Assembly: GCA_015680685.1 (NCBI GenBank)
Contig: MNCI01012713.1
Coordinates: 1,019,068-1,083,067 of the forward strand
Direction of reading: 5' to 3'
DNA from: Gnetum montanum
Lineage: Eukaryota; Streptophyta; Gnetopsida; Gnetales; Gnetaceae
DNA length: 64,000 bases
Position 1 is the stretch's first letter. Each line of letters starts with the position of its first letter. Both the position numbers and the translations under genes were made by a program. Shown piece by piece: positions 10,401 through 22,203 of the stretch. Below the pieces are notes generated by a model. It was not told where the DNA came from. It worked only from the letters and a program-made list of their open reading frames with translations, and did not search any database.

Positions 10401-13400
10401 CGATTCTTCATTCCCTCCCTCCACGAGTCTCATACCCTCATCTGGAGCCTGCATTATACAAAAAAAGTAGTCAGCTAGGGCAACAACCACAACAAATGCA
10501 AGCTATAACATAGCATTAGCATCTACCCATTAAAGTGACTACCCTGAGAGGAGCCTGCATCGGTCTCAAGGGGTATTCGATCTAGACCAAGCCTGAGGTG
10601 ATGACAAATCTCCTCTATCATAATGTCCATCCAACACCTGTCGCTAGGTTTAGCATTTGTAGCAGCAACTTTCTCCCTTTCCATGGTCATCCATTTCAGA
10701 GGTTTCGGGGAAAGGGAGGCAGTTGCGGTCTCTCCTGTAGGGAGATTCACCTTCAAGTCAGAAGATTCTGTGACGTTTACCTACTCTTTGAACTTAGTGT
10801 AGGCCTTAGAAGCGCAGATGGCATTCACAAATGCTTCATACATGAATGCCTCCACATCAGCATCTTTGTATAGTCTTTGATGGGTTTCATTCTCCAACTT
10901 GTATGCGTGTTTGTGGTTTCTCTGGGTTCGGCCCCATTCGAAGACTTTGGCGCTGATATCTTTCATATCCTGACACTTCTAGGCTAGCAAGTCCATCTGC
11001 ATTTGTTGTTCCACTATCTCATGAATGGATTCAATGTTTTGGTGAACAATAGTCCAAAACCAAGCGTAGCCATCTATAACCCTCTTACAATTGACAATGT
11101 CAGGGTTACAGTTTATGAGAAAGTTGACCCTCGACCTGAGGTCTGCCACCTCGGTGAATAGCTCAGCCTCTCTTTGCTCAGCCCTATGGGCCCATTTCTA
11201 TAGGTCCTCATTGACACACCTACCTTCCCACAGAGAGCATGCTGAGTGCAAGATGCACTTGTAAGCTTCGTCAAACGTGCGAGGAGACACCTGGGTCACA
11301 TCAGGTGACAGTGTAGGCAAGGCACCAATTCTCATGGGTTGAGTCGGGTCCCATTTGAGTCGAGAGGCTATGTCAACACGAGGAACGAATCAATCATGTT
11401 AGCATAGCAAAACCAACAAAATCAGAAATTTTTAGCATAACAACATAGGAGCACTTAATACTGCCACTTACCTGTGCCAAGTTTTACCTGCTAAAGATGT
11501 GTAATCATGTAGTCAATAAGTCCCTGCATGAATGTAACTTGTCAAGGATCTTGGCCCATGACTCCACACGAATCTGAGGAGGTCCCACGGCGTCAACAGT
11601 AACACCTGTTACTTGATTAAGCATGTCAGCAACGGCCAAAATGGACTATGATAAGGCAGACGTCCTGCCAACTCACCAGTGCCTGACTACGGTCTTTCTT
11701 CTTATTGATGAAAGATGATCATAGTAGCCTCGGTGGAGGGCCCTGCCAAATCCATACAGGTCCCTTCCTCATGTGCTGGTGCCTTTCCTTTTAGGATACC
11801 AGCATCTTTTTTATTCAAGGAAAGTGCCTCTTCGTCTGTAGGAGGAGGCTCCCTAATGACCAGGGCCCCTGCCCTAGAGACAGGAGCTCCCTTATTCCTA
11901 ACTGGGGCCCTTTCCTCTGAGATTGGGGCCTCCGCATCTTTATTTGTCGCCTCCATCCTAAGGGCTGACACTTGCTCATCGCCTTCTTCTTCATATTCTT
12001 CTTCCTCTGCTAAGCAAAAAAGGCATGTTTGCGTTGATTCAAAACAAGCTAGTTGAAAACAGATGCTACGCTACGCCGCACTGCCTAGCGTAGCATAGCG
12101 TAGAAAACTATAGTAAAGTAAGTATTACACAAAAATGCTTACCAATAGGGGGTTACGTCCTCTACAGCTTGAGTTGCAGTCTTCGTTCCTCCTCTTCGTG
12201 AGGGGTTTCCCTGGATGGGGGAGGTCTCTTCCTTCGCAACTCCTTGGGCACAGTCTTAGCTATGAGATGTTCACCTCATGTCACTCTACCAGTTATGACA
12301 GGGGGTGTCTCTCCTATGCTGTCCTAGCCATGAACATCGCGAACTGCCAGGTTTTTAGTCATTACAGACAACGACTCCCTGACCATTTCCAGGGGATCTT
12401 GGGCTCGCATGGTTCGGAGGACCTGTTGAATCCATGGCTTGGAAATCTAATCGCAATCTTGCATAGACCAGACTCCATCTTCCTAGACCACCAGGAACTT
12501 TGCGAAGCACTTCAGATAGCCTATGTAGAAGGCATAGTGTATGTTAGAGCAGGAATCTGTTTTCTCATGGAGCCCCAAAATCTCAGCCTGTAAACCACTA
12601 CATAGGAAACTGGCCCAGTTATAATGGGCCTCTTCTTCAATAACCTCCCACATTACCCAGGCCTGCTCAAGCCCTAGGACCTTCCCTTGGGTGAGTAGTT
12701 GAGGGAATGCATGGGCACGAAAGATCGGGTAAATCCCCATGGCAAGGTCCTCCTTAAACTTTTCCATGGGGAACCCTTTTCGCTCCTTGGTGAGCCTCAA
12801 CCACTTCTCGATATGTTGCTTTTGAAGGGTCAACTCCTATTTGTCCTTCAACACTACGGAGGCGCCATCGGCGAGGATGCTAAACAGATCCACAAACAGT
12901 TGGTCATTGAGTTCAATAACCACTCGCATGCCCCGCACGTACGTGCGAAAATAGCTTGCCTTCTTAGAGAATGAGTTGACCAAGGAAAGCATCTCGGCAG
13001 CAGAGACAATCGGATTCGGAGCCATGAATAGATCCATATGCCCCATGTTTCATACTTTCTTGAGCAAGGAGTCTAGGGCCCCTTGTTCTAACCAGCTCTG
13101 GCTCATCGCTACTTCGCCGTATTTGAAGTAGGATGTTTGCCCCTACCTCTTAGTGGTTACCATCGTCACCTCACGAGGCTTCTTCACCCCTGCAACAATT
13201 TTCACAAAATGCACTTAGCATAACATTGCAGAGAATGCAAAGATTATGAAAACACTTGAGCATGCGGTGCCTGCCTTTTGACCCACTAGGTCTATACGGT
13301 AACGGGAACAACGGGAGTTCAATCAAAACCTCTTTAGCCGTGATCTGTTTGAAGGGTTCTTTCCACTCCTTATCTAGCCAACCCTTCTCCCTACACTAAT

Positions 13401-14744
13401 TGTAGAGAATTCAAAGCATGCATAGATAGGTACGGTATTCTCCCCCACACTGACCAATCACACCTGCCCGCAGGTTCTTGGTAGAAGCAAACTCTTGTAA
13501 GGCTAGCTGCACTGTAGCTAGTAGACCCGGTTGGTCCTAAACATCATCATCATCAATGTAAAACCTAGTGACAAACATACATTGTTAAGCCTTCGGCCTA
13601 TATGGCTAGCGTTGCACAACAAAGCAAAGCAAATATGCAAAACTCACCCACCAGTACAATAGACAGTCCCTTGTGGGTTTTGAAAGTACGTTGCCATGTC
13701 ACGTGCGAGAAATAATTTGTTGTACTGGTGATAGCAGTTGAATTTTGGCGTGTCCTAGATCCAGGCTAAACGCCTCAACCCTGTTGAGTGTTGCCTGGAT
13801 CCTCCTCCCTACCTGCTCATGATTGCCTCATCAGTAAAATATCTCAGGATGCCTCGATTTGTCCTTAGCAACATGGCTTCTATTATGCCGGATGTCTCCT
13901 TCTCCTTTAAGGAAGACTAAACAATCACACTAAAGTGGTTGAGAAGGAATTGCAAGAAGTCTTGTGCCTCTTTTCTAAACCAAATTTCTCAATCTCCCAA
14001 ATGTATCTGGGGAGGGGGAGTATTGGCAATAGGTCTGCTCACATGGCACAAGACCCCGCTAATGTCCAAATGATTAGCCGGGACCTTGGTCCCGCTTTAG
14101 ACAATGCAATCAGCAAATATTAGCATCACACTTAAACGCAATACACGCACAACATAGCAACGTCTAGAAGTTCATACATATAGCATAGCATAACCCTCTA
14201 CCTGCATGTAGCGTAGCAAGAGTGTGGAAGCCTAGAGTAGTAGGAGCATGCGAATAGCCTAGTGTAGCAGAAAAACAACTGATGACATAGCCTAACAAAA
14301 CACGTGTCACGTTGCCACATCACACCATGGCCTGGCCCCCTAAAGGGTTTTACGTTGCAGCATGCTAAGGTCAAGCAACTTAAACTGCCCTAGCCCTTGC
14401 GGTTGTAACAACGACGGCGGTGGCGGTTTTAGCGGCCTTGCATGCAATCACAATGTAATGTTTATACATCTACCATGGCCGAAATGGTGACCACAGTGGT
14501 GCAAAGGCCAAAATGATGCAACCATAGAAAACACAGATTACCAAGAATAGATGCAAACAAATAGGATGCAAAACAAGAGCAGAGAACGATAGAAAGCGCA
14601 ACACAAAAAAGGCAAAGAGGACAGAGTAACTTACTGGGTTAACAGTCTGCTCTACCGCGCCACAACGCATGCTTGTGGCTCATGCCCTAGCATCTTCTTC
14701 ACCTTCTCAACCTTCGCAAGTGTAAAATGGGTCTTAGGAGCCAT
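10400..14744 (-). pseudogene. Antisense ORF of A with plant-transposon-type domain
   Basis: On the minus strand an ATG at 14744 opens MAPKTHFTLAKVEKVKKM. After about 0.6 kb of likely intron or decay, broken frames run down to about 10400. The best-preserved part (13100-12480) includes YFRTYVRGMRVVIEL, EEEAHYNWASFLCSGL and NIHYAFYIGYL. The RG-x-V pattern followed by a small hydrophobic block resembles the plant 'putative transposon protein' domain (Transposase_32 type), but this is inference. The distal part (11971-10523) is Glu/Ala/Pro-rich, perhaps coiled coil. Antisense ORFs are known from Tat elements but usually lie between pol and the 3' LTR; here it sits between protease and RT. Its function is unknown. 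Confidence 0.6.
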
Positions 14745-15089
14745 TGCCCTACTTGTAGATTTACACCCTTCGCTGAAGAAATTCACCTTGCTAATCGATC
14801 AACATAATTGCTTTGTGCTCCGAAATTGCCTTATGCTCTAATTAGGGTTCTACGCTCTTATGATAAAAATGGCTTAATTGCCAGGGTCTAACCCCTATTT
14901 ATGGCCATAAAAGGAGGGAAACTTGCCTTCCTCTCTCTCTTTGATTAATTCGGAGCACACCGTGCAGCATAGCATGCTTGCCACGACATCATAACACTAT
15001 TAGCATTAAAGCCTTTACAAACTTCAAGCCAACTACTTACCTTCCCAGAAACAAAAAATAATATTTGTTTTTGATTAAGTGTATGAAAA
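14745..15089. promoter_or_regulatory. Upstream region of antisense ORF
   Basis: Read on the minus strand this stretch precedes the ATG at 14744. It holds CT-rich runs (CTCTCTCTTT at 14932-14941) and, at about 14900, TATGGCCATAAAAG. A promoter driving the antisense ORF is possible here, but nothing in the sequence proves it. Confidence 0.3.
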
Positions 15090-15520
15090 GACCTTAAAAT
15101 AGCAATCCTAGCGTAGTTGCACCACTCAGGGTCCGAAAAGACCCTAAATTAGTAGTTTCAACCTGTTACGTTCGCGGTTCGTAATGATGTTAAACTAACA
15201 ACACCACATGCTTACATCAGCGGTTATGTCACCTTCTTCCACATAGGTAGTATCACATTTCCTAGTGGTTTTGTGTCTCCATTTTCACACTGGTAGTTCG
15301 ATACTTCTCATACCAGCAATTTCTTGTACTATTATCTTGCATATTAAGATCTTGCATGTTGCAATATGGTAGTCCGAAATGACACTAAACTAGCAGTTTG
15401 GCATTTGCATAGCAATAGTTACACAGCTTCGCACTTTACATCAACAATTTTATACCTTTAGCAATTCTACACTCTTGTGCCTTGGCAGTTCGCTACAACC
15501 TTAAACTAGCAAACTTTCAA
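15090..15520. repeat. Minisatellite 2 of A
   Basis: Loosely spaced units share the pattern GTCCGAAATGACACTAAACT followed by AGCAGTTT, with copies near 15130, 15180, 15370 and 15490. The core again is TAAACTAGCA. It lies immediately upstream of the RT region. Confidence 0.6.
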
Positions 15521-15899
15521 TCTTTACATTGCCACACTTAGCAAGTTGCATCTCGGTGTTGCTTTGCATATTTTCGTTTCACACAATCTCTGACACCCCT
15601 TAACCAAGCTTTCATCTTATAATGATAGGTCAAGTGAGAGATGGGAATCCATCGTGACCTTTCCACACCTTTGACATTAGCAGGGCCACAGGGCAATCTC
15701 GCGAGACAGTTGAACCCTGACATGATCGACTGGGGGTCGACTACGACTAGCACTATAGCAGCCTTAGAAGCATCCTTAGATTGGCCAAGGCACTTGGTCC
15801 AAGCCCTAGACTTATAGGCAGGGGATGTAACCGAAGACCCCCTTGTCGAGATGCCTATAACCACATCAAAGGGGAAGGTGAAAATATTGAAGCTCAGCT

Positions 15900-16900
15900 C
15901 CCTCCTTGACATGCAAACGCACTAAAATATAGCCAATGTTTTGCAAGACAACATCAATGTCCTCACATGGTCGTATAGTGACATGCCAGGTCTAGACCCG
16001 TAGCTGATTCAGCGCAACATTGTCCTAGACCCCCATGCAAAGACAGTTAAGTAGAAAGCTCACAAAGTTAAGCTAGAAATCGCACTAGCTGTGAGAGATG
16101 AAATCACTAAGCTATACCAAGCAGGATTTATTCGCACAGTTGACTATTCAGAGTGGGTATCCAACATCATTGTGGTTTTGAAGAAAACGGGAGGGATACA
16201 GATCTGTATAGACTTTCGAGACCTGAACAAGGCAACGATCAAAGACAAATTCTGACTCCCAAGCATTGATTAGCTCATTGACACCATGGTTGGCCATGCT
16301 CTACTATCCTTCATGGATGGTTTCTCTAGATATAACCAAATCTACATTAACCCAGAGCACCAGTTGTCAAGAACCTTCATGACCCCATGGTGGGCCTTCT
16401 GCTATACCATGATTCCATTTAGGCTCAAGAATGCTGGAGCAACCTACTAGCGAGCCATGACTTACATTTTCAGTGACTATATCCTAGAAACATTAAACAA
16501 CTATGTGGATGATATAGCAGTCAAGTCCAAAGAGGCCATTGATCACCTACATGACCTAGGGGTAGTTCTCAAATGCTGCCAAATGCAAGACCTACGCCTC
16601 AATCCTAAGAAGTGCGTCTTCAGGGTAAAAATCAGATGCATGTTAGGATTCGTAGTATTAGAGGCCGGGATATGGGTGGACCCCGACAAAGTCAAGGCCA
16701 TTGTTAACCTAGCGCCTCCCACAAACCTTTAGGAGTTACGTGGTTTACAAGGTAGAGTGAAATTCATTCAAAGGTTNTAGGAGTTACATGGTTTACAAGG
16801 TAGAGTGAAATTCATTCAAAGGTTTATAGCCAGGTTGATTGACAAGTTATACCCCATGTAACATCTTCTAAGGAAGGGGATTGACTTCGAGTGGACAACC
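15900..16900 (+). pseudogene. Element A reverse transcriptase
   Basis: The RT domain copies element RNA into DNA. In order, with stops replaced mentally by the family residue, it shows ITKLYQAGFIRTVDYSEWVS, IQICIDFRDLNKATIKDKF, LLSFMDGFSRYNQIYINPE, FMTPWWAFCYTMIPF, the catalytic NYVDDIAVKSK at about 16500-16530, LRLNPKKCVF and a thumb segment. The YVDD box and IDFRDLNKA are typical of Tat. Stops at 16030, 16252, 16270 and 16448 sit at expected Gln or Arg positions (KFRLPSIDQLID, ATYQRAM). A 47-bp duplication around a single N at 16777 also breaks the frame. Confidence 0.92.
16730..16824. repeat. 47-bp tandem duplication around a lone N
   Basis: Bases 16730-16776 and 16778-16824 are the same TAGGAGTTACRTGGTTTACA unit and its continuation. 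They differ at one base and are separated only by N at 16777. This looks like unmerged contig ends, not biology. Confidence 0.8.
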
Positions 16901-17230
16901 CAGTGTTAACAAGCTTTTGACGACCCAAAGAAGGAGCTCTCGAACCTCCCAACGGTGCACCTGCCACAAAGGGGCAAGCCTTTCTTCATATACCTTGCCA
17001 CCTCCAACACTTCCATAGCAGCACTGCTATGTCAGAATTGGGACGACGGTTCTGAGATACCAGTGTACTACCTGAGCCATGCACTAGTAGCATACGAGGA
17101 AAAACACAATGAAGTGGAGAGGAATTGCCTAACCTTAGTGTTAGCACTAAAAAAGTGATGGCATTACTTGTTCTGCAGCACAACCAACATCATTTGCAAA
17201 AGCAATATACTCCGGGCTATCACCAGCAAC
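16900..17230 (+). pseudogene. Element A RNase H (Ty3 type)
   Basis: The domain would degrade RNA in the RNA-DNA hybrid. It shows KPFFIYLATSNTSIAALLCQ, where the family has Y-x-D or Y-L-A near the first catalytic site, then PVYYLSHALVAYEEKHNEVE. It ends near RHYLF with a stop in place. A first catalytic Asp is not visible, which suggests a degraded tether-like RNase H, as in other dual-RNase H elements. It directly follows the RT thumb. Confidence 0.8.
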
Positions 17231-17439
17231 CTATACAAAGGTAGCAAGATAGCCCAATGGAAGGCAATAATCGCAAAATTTGACCTATGCTATGTAAGTC
17301 AATAGTCAAAAAAGGGTCAAGAAATAACGACCCAAGTCATGGCCTCGCCAGTCGATGACCAGGCAACCATAGACCCCAAGTTCCCAGATGAATATGTTAG
17401 CAATGTCAACATTATCCCATCGCATTTCGAAGCCACTTT

Positions 17440-17900
17440 ATAATTCGATGACACCTCAACCGCGTGAGGAAGTAGCGCCGCCTCCACGATCATGTTCCCC
17501 TCTGGGGAAATGCATCCATTCGTTTATTGATTTACGTTCCTTTGCACCAACAACGTGGTAGAGTACAAGGGGCTACTTAGAGGCCTCTTAACTGCCCAAG
17601 CACTACGCATAGAACACCTGGAAATTTGGGGAGATTCACAACTAGTTGTGAATCAAATCACCGAAGTCTATGCCTGCAAGGCTATGCACTTGCAACCCTA
17701 CTACAACCTAGAAAAAATCCTTCTTAAACAATTCACAACCACTGATGTGCACCACATGCTATGCAACAAGAACATCATAGCAAACGCCTTAGCTACCCTC
17801 GCGTTAAACATTCCATCACACTCCTTGGCAAACCTACCAACCGCGATCACGGAATGCGTAGAGCCTATCACTCAGGCGGAACACGTGGCATTTGTCAGTG
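17440..17900 (+). pseudogene. Element A second, archaeal-type RNase H
   Basis: A second RNase H domain lies between the first and integrase, the arrangement that defines plant Tat elements. Visible motifs are TNNVVEYKGLLRGLLTAQAL (catalytic Glu), HLEIWGDSQLVVNQI (catalytic Asp in GDSQL), and NIIANALATLAL, where the last catalytic Asp of ADALA is Asn. The first part of the domain (F-D-G region near 17450) is decayed by stops. It would assist hybrid degradation. After it comes a stretch ending PEWYANIKDYL that leads to integrase. Confidence 0.88.
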
Positions 17901-17959
17901 TTGTGGAGACCCCAGAGTGGTATGCCAACATTAAAGATTATCTACAGCACGAAGAACCC

Positions 17960-19157
17960 CCAAGTGGATTGACATCTACCCAAAGAGATGCAATCCATAA
18001 GCGTGCTCGGAAATACGTGCTCTGGGGAAATAACGCCTTGTGTCGACGATCCTACGACGAATATTGCGAGCATGTGTGGGTGGTGAGCAAGCACAAAAGG
18101 TAGTTAATAAAGTTCATGAACGGCTGTATGGTGGACACATAGCACCCAGGGCTATGGTTGCGAAAATCATACGCCTAGGATACTATTGGCCCTATATGGA
18201 GTGTGACTGCCTGTCGAAAGTTAAGATGTGCGACACGTGCCAAAGATACGCAAATCTCATACACATAGCACCTACAGACCTGCACCCAACGCAAATCACG
18301 TGGCCCATCCAACGATGGGGATTAGACCTCATAGGGCCTATTGCGCCTAAGTCCTCCCTGGGGCATAGCTTCATTATCACCGCAACAGAGTATTTTACCA
18401 AGTGGATGGAAGCTATTCCCCTAAGGAAGACGATGTCTCAGCAAATTTGCCATTTCATCCTCGACAACATTGTGACAAGGTTTGGGCTTCCAATGACTAT
18501 TGTGATCGACAATGGGGCATAGTTCAGAAGTATGGAAACCCAAACCTTTTGTAGCAATTTAGGCATTAAACAATCATTTTTTCCCCTTATTACCCACAAG
18601 AGAACGAGCAAGCGAAGGCTATAAATAAGTCCATCATCAACTTGCTGAAGCGGATGCTCAACAATAGCAAGAGGCGGTGGCATAAGCAAATCCTCTACGT
18701 CCTCTGGGCCTACTGAACAACTTGCAGAATTGCGACAAGTAAGACCTCTTACAGTCTCGTTTACTAATCTAAAGCTGTATTGCCTCTTAAGTTGCAGGTA
18801 CCCTCACTTCAGATGATCCTATTTGACATCGTGAGCGAAGCCCAGAACAACGAATCGTGAACCATAAACCTCGACTCAGTGAAGGAAGAGCATGCGCAGA
18901 CGCTAAAATGCATTGAGTGCTACTAGAGCAAATAGCAGTAGAAGCACCATGCAAACCCACACTAACAGCTAGTGCAGAAGGAGGACCTCATCCTCAAGGC
19001 CATCCATGAGTATGTGAGTAAATTCTCAGCCAATAGGGAAGGTCCTTACGTGGTTACTAAAGCCTTCAGAAACGAAGCCTTCAAACTGGCGTACATGGAT
19101 GGTAATGAGTTTGCCAACCTGGTGAACCACTCGTATCTCAAGCCATACTATGTCTGA
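17960..19157 (+). pseudogene. Element A integrase
   Basis: Integrase would insert the cDNA into host DNA. A -1/+1 shift near 18060-18100 separates the RNase H frame from HERLYGGHIAPRAM, the zinc-binding His region, and KMCDTCQRYA, its Cys pair. The core shows RWGLDLIGPIAP (first Asp), TEYFTKWMEAIPL and MTIVIDNGA (second Asp). The third acidic residue lies in a frame-shifted part (18600-18720) and is not confirmed. The C-terminal part GPYVVTKAFRNEAFKL ends LKPYYV with a stop at 19157. Many stops fall in 18520-18960. Confidence 0.88.
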
Positions 19158-19169
19158 AGTGCAATGGCA

Positions 19170-19430
19170 ACAACAAGCATCGTCCACTACGATGATAAAC
19201 TAGCAGTCACACCAAACACCGTCCGCTACAACGATAAACTAGCAGTCGCACCAAGCACCATCCTCTATGACATAAAATTGGCACTGTTAGGCCACTATGA
19301 CTATAAAATGGCATTGCACATCTGCTACGATGATAAACTAGCATGTACGGTCTGCTGGGACCTTAAACTAGCATAGCGGTCTGCTGGGACCTTAAACTAG
19401 CACACGGTCTACCAAGATCTTAAACTGGGT
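19170..19430. repeat. Minisatellite 3 of A
   Basis: Seven or more units of about 30-45 bp carry CTACGATGATAAACTAGCA or GGGACCTTAAACTAGCA. Two adjacent units with GGTCTGCTGGGACCTTAAAC are nearly identical. The region is open on the plus strand and would read as repeats of YDDKLAV, but it follows the integrase stop and looks noncoding. Confidence 0.8.
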
Positions 19431-20472
19431 GAGCATCGCATCCCCAACATGCACTAGCACCAGATACACATCGAACGAGTGGGTGTGATGCTAACATGTG
19501 GGTGGGACGTTGTAGCTCTGGAACGCCATTCATGACACACTGAGAACATGGTCCAAGACACATGTGATGCTACCACCCTTGGCATCATGCTGATCCTTCG
19601 AAGATGCTGTATGGCATCACACTAGCCCTTCAAACCTATCGTTGCCATGGCCCATCACCCTAATAGTGGTTCTCAGGCTAGCTCCCACATCTAGAGTTCT
19701 AGCAGTATTGTGGCCTAGCCACAATATTGTTTCTCCAGCTCCCAACGCCTGGGCTTGCACGATGTTAACTATGTGGAAATTGATCCCATAGCTGAACTAG
19801 GAATGCAAGCTTATGATAGGGATTCCAGAGCATTTGCACATGCAATAACACCCGGTGCCTTCGAGACCAGCTCCTCCACACCGGTACTGCCAAGGCCATT
19901 GTTGGCCTTCCTGCTTTGGGCATCTCATACTAGCGACAGTGCCCAAGAGTAACAACAATGCCAGAAGCTAGCAAGACCTTGTCCTTGCAGACACATCTCG
20001 CCACAGCAGCAAATGATACAACATTGCAAAGCAAGTGCCTTAGCTAGCTTGGCTACTATAGAGTGCAAACTCCTGTGGCGGGCGTAATGTAGCTTGCCGC
20101 CTAGGGAACACAGTGCCAGTTCCATGGCACGCGTAACACAACTCGCCGCATGGAACACACTAGTAGGCAGGTCCAAACTCTTCACAGATGTAATGTAACT
20201 CATCCTGTGAAGGCAGTACCCATCCTACGAGAGGTTGAAGAATAGTGCCAGCCAAAGATGAAAATGCAAAGGAGTCCCTCAGAGCATTCCGACGAGGGAC
20301 TCTACTAAACATCATCTTTGATCTCTAGCTTAACCTCTGCAAAACTAATTCAACACTCTCAAGTGCAACCAAGCGATGTCTCGACACTCACCAAGCGACA
20401 ACCTCAGCATCTCACCTGCTACGGTGTTTCATATTCTTTGCTGACGTCTATCGAGCTTGTTCTCCAAACGTC
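19431..20472 (+). other. 3' noncoding region of A
   Basis: About 1 kb between the third minisatellite and the PPT. It includes a short GC-rich repeat with the pattern GTAAYRYARCTYGCCGC in three copies (20060-20215). A 65-codon frame at 19755-19952 (opening MHDVNYVEIDPIAEL) has no recognised motif, and I do not call it a gene. Confidence 0.45.
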
Positions 20473-20488
20473 GAGAAAGAGGGGCCAA
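20473..20488 (+). other. Polypurine tract of element A
   Basis: GAGAAAGAGGGGCCAA directly precedes the TG of the 3' LTR. It would prime plus-strand DNA synthesis. Confidence 0.8.
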
Positions 20489-22198
20489 TGAAACACCTCA
20501 AAAAATGTGAGGTCATTCTAGCTTCACCAGGCCTTGCAATCCATGCAAGCACTATGGTAGTTCATCAGGAGGAGAATGCGTTGAGTCCAAGCCGACTAGT
20601 TTGGCAAGTTTTCTACTTTAGGCGTAAATAGGCTCTACGGCTCATCCTGCTTGTCCACCTAAGTAGCTCACCCAGTCAATAACCAGCTCAGAAATAATGC
20701 AGAGTTGGCAGTAGCATTCTGGGTGCACCAAGAATAGTTTGACAAGTTTTCTAAGTCATGAAGTCTACTACGCTACGATACGCCTCGCCATGTAGTGTAG
20801 CAAGCTTCAGAAGACAGTTGTAGAACAAAATGCCACGCTACGCTATGCCACATAACGTAGTGTAGCATGGCAATAGCTTCACCAACAGCTTTCCATGCTC
20901 AATTTTAAATCCTTCACCAATGTCCCTTTCCACCAGAAAGTGGCAGACCATGTCTGCTGCTACGCTACACTGAGCTACAAGGCACAACGAGGTGTAGTAA
21001 TCCTGCGGAAGAGACAGAAGGTAGCTTGAAGGACAGAAGCAACAAAGTTCGTGAGACATGCATCGCAGGAAGAAAAGTTGATAAAATTGGCAAAGATTTA
21101 GCAACTAAGGCTGGTTGCTACGCTATGTAGCATAGCATAGCATAGCAAGCATGCATCACACATATAGCAAAATGAACAACAAGATGCTACACCAAGCATG
21201 CTACGCTACAAAGCACAGCAAGGCATGTGGGTGGTTGTGTGACATCAATGCACTTCACCTAATTGAACCATTGGTACATGTCTCCAGACATTGACGACGC
21301 AATTACGACGTGGCAGGTTTACAGTTATAGCATAGCAAGTTTGCATTACAATGATCTTACAGGTCCAATGGTCATATGCGGCATGTGTGGCGCTAGTAGG
21401 TCAACCCGTGCTCTTTGGCCCTATAAATACCCCAAGAAATAACATTTAGAGAAGTTTAGAAATTTTGAATGAAACGACTTCAAAGGGTTCAAAATTTTCT
21501 GGAAAACAACATTCAAAAGAGGTCCAATCCCAGATTTTGTTGGCACTCTTTTGCTAAGTCTCATACCCTTTCTTTTTCTCTGGCGTTCAAGCTCTCTCCC
21601 CGACATGTTGCAACAATATTGTAAGCTGTCTGTTTGACACTGCAAATAGTTAGCGTTCTCAAATGATATTTTTTTCTATACCCTTTCTACCACCTTGGTA
21701 GAATCCCTATATTTTTAGTGCCCAAGGCCGCCCCCAAGCGCACCACCTGTTTTGTTCTCTATACGCCCTGGTTACTCTCGGGATCTCTGCACTTCATCAC
21801 ACTGTGCAACCGACTGTATCCATCTTGATAGAGCAAGTCTATAGCTTCGGAGTCGTGCATGTTTCTAACTACATTTTACTTTATTTATTGCTTATTGTTT
21901 CGTTTGCATTATTTTTTTCTGTTTTACTCACTTTCAAGCATTAATTCACATTGTTGTCACATTTTTTGCTTTATTTACCTTTAAGTACTATTATTCGCAT
22001 TTCCATCTTGTCTCAAAAGTACACATTGCAAAAGGCTATATAGACGTCGACGTAAGTCCCTGTCTGATCGACCAAATAGTTCAGGGTGCCCCATATCCTC
22101 AGACACCCAACATGGCCCTCCCGCGGGTACGGGGTCGAAACTATCTTGCCCGTCGACCCCTTGGTGTTTTCCAGCCACTGATGTTTTCAATTGCTACA
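20489..22198 (+). repeat. 3' LTR of element A
   Basis: It begins TGAAACACCTCAAAAAATG and ends GCTACA. It matches 3444-5160 end to end, with mostly transition differences. It carries the same TATA box (21422) and the same palindromic GCTACGCTA motifs (20769-21215). It is followed by target duplication GTTTC (22199-22203). Confidence 0.92.
21422..21429 (+). promoter_or_regulatory. TATA box of LTR A (3' copy)
   Basis: TATAAATA at the same position as in the 5' LTR. From here transcription would run outward, antisense to no gene but opposite to D1 gag. Confidence 0.6.
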
Positions 22199-22203
22199 GT
22201 TTC

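Larger units (their letters stand above)
3444..22198 (+). mobile_element. Tat-lineage Ty3/Gypsy retrotransposon A, full length, 18.8 kb
   Basis: The element has two LTRs (1717 and 1710 bp), a PBS, gag, protease, RT, RNase H, a second archaeal-type RNase H, integrase and a PPT in plant Tat order. A 4.3 kb antisense coding region lies between protease and RT. All reading frames are broken. The first 90 or so aligned bases of the two LTRs differ at about seven places, every one a transition, so the insertion is old. It sits within the gag gene of D1. The RT motif YVDDIAVKSK, the dual RNase H and the large size support the Tat clade. Confidence 0.9.

Noticed and set aside
19164-19376. Repeat protein YDDKLAV after the integrase of A
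   Set aside because: The underlying DNA is a minisatellite whose core also occurs in noncoding places, and unit lengths are not all multiples of three.
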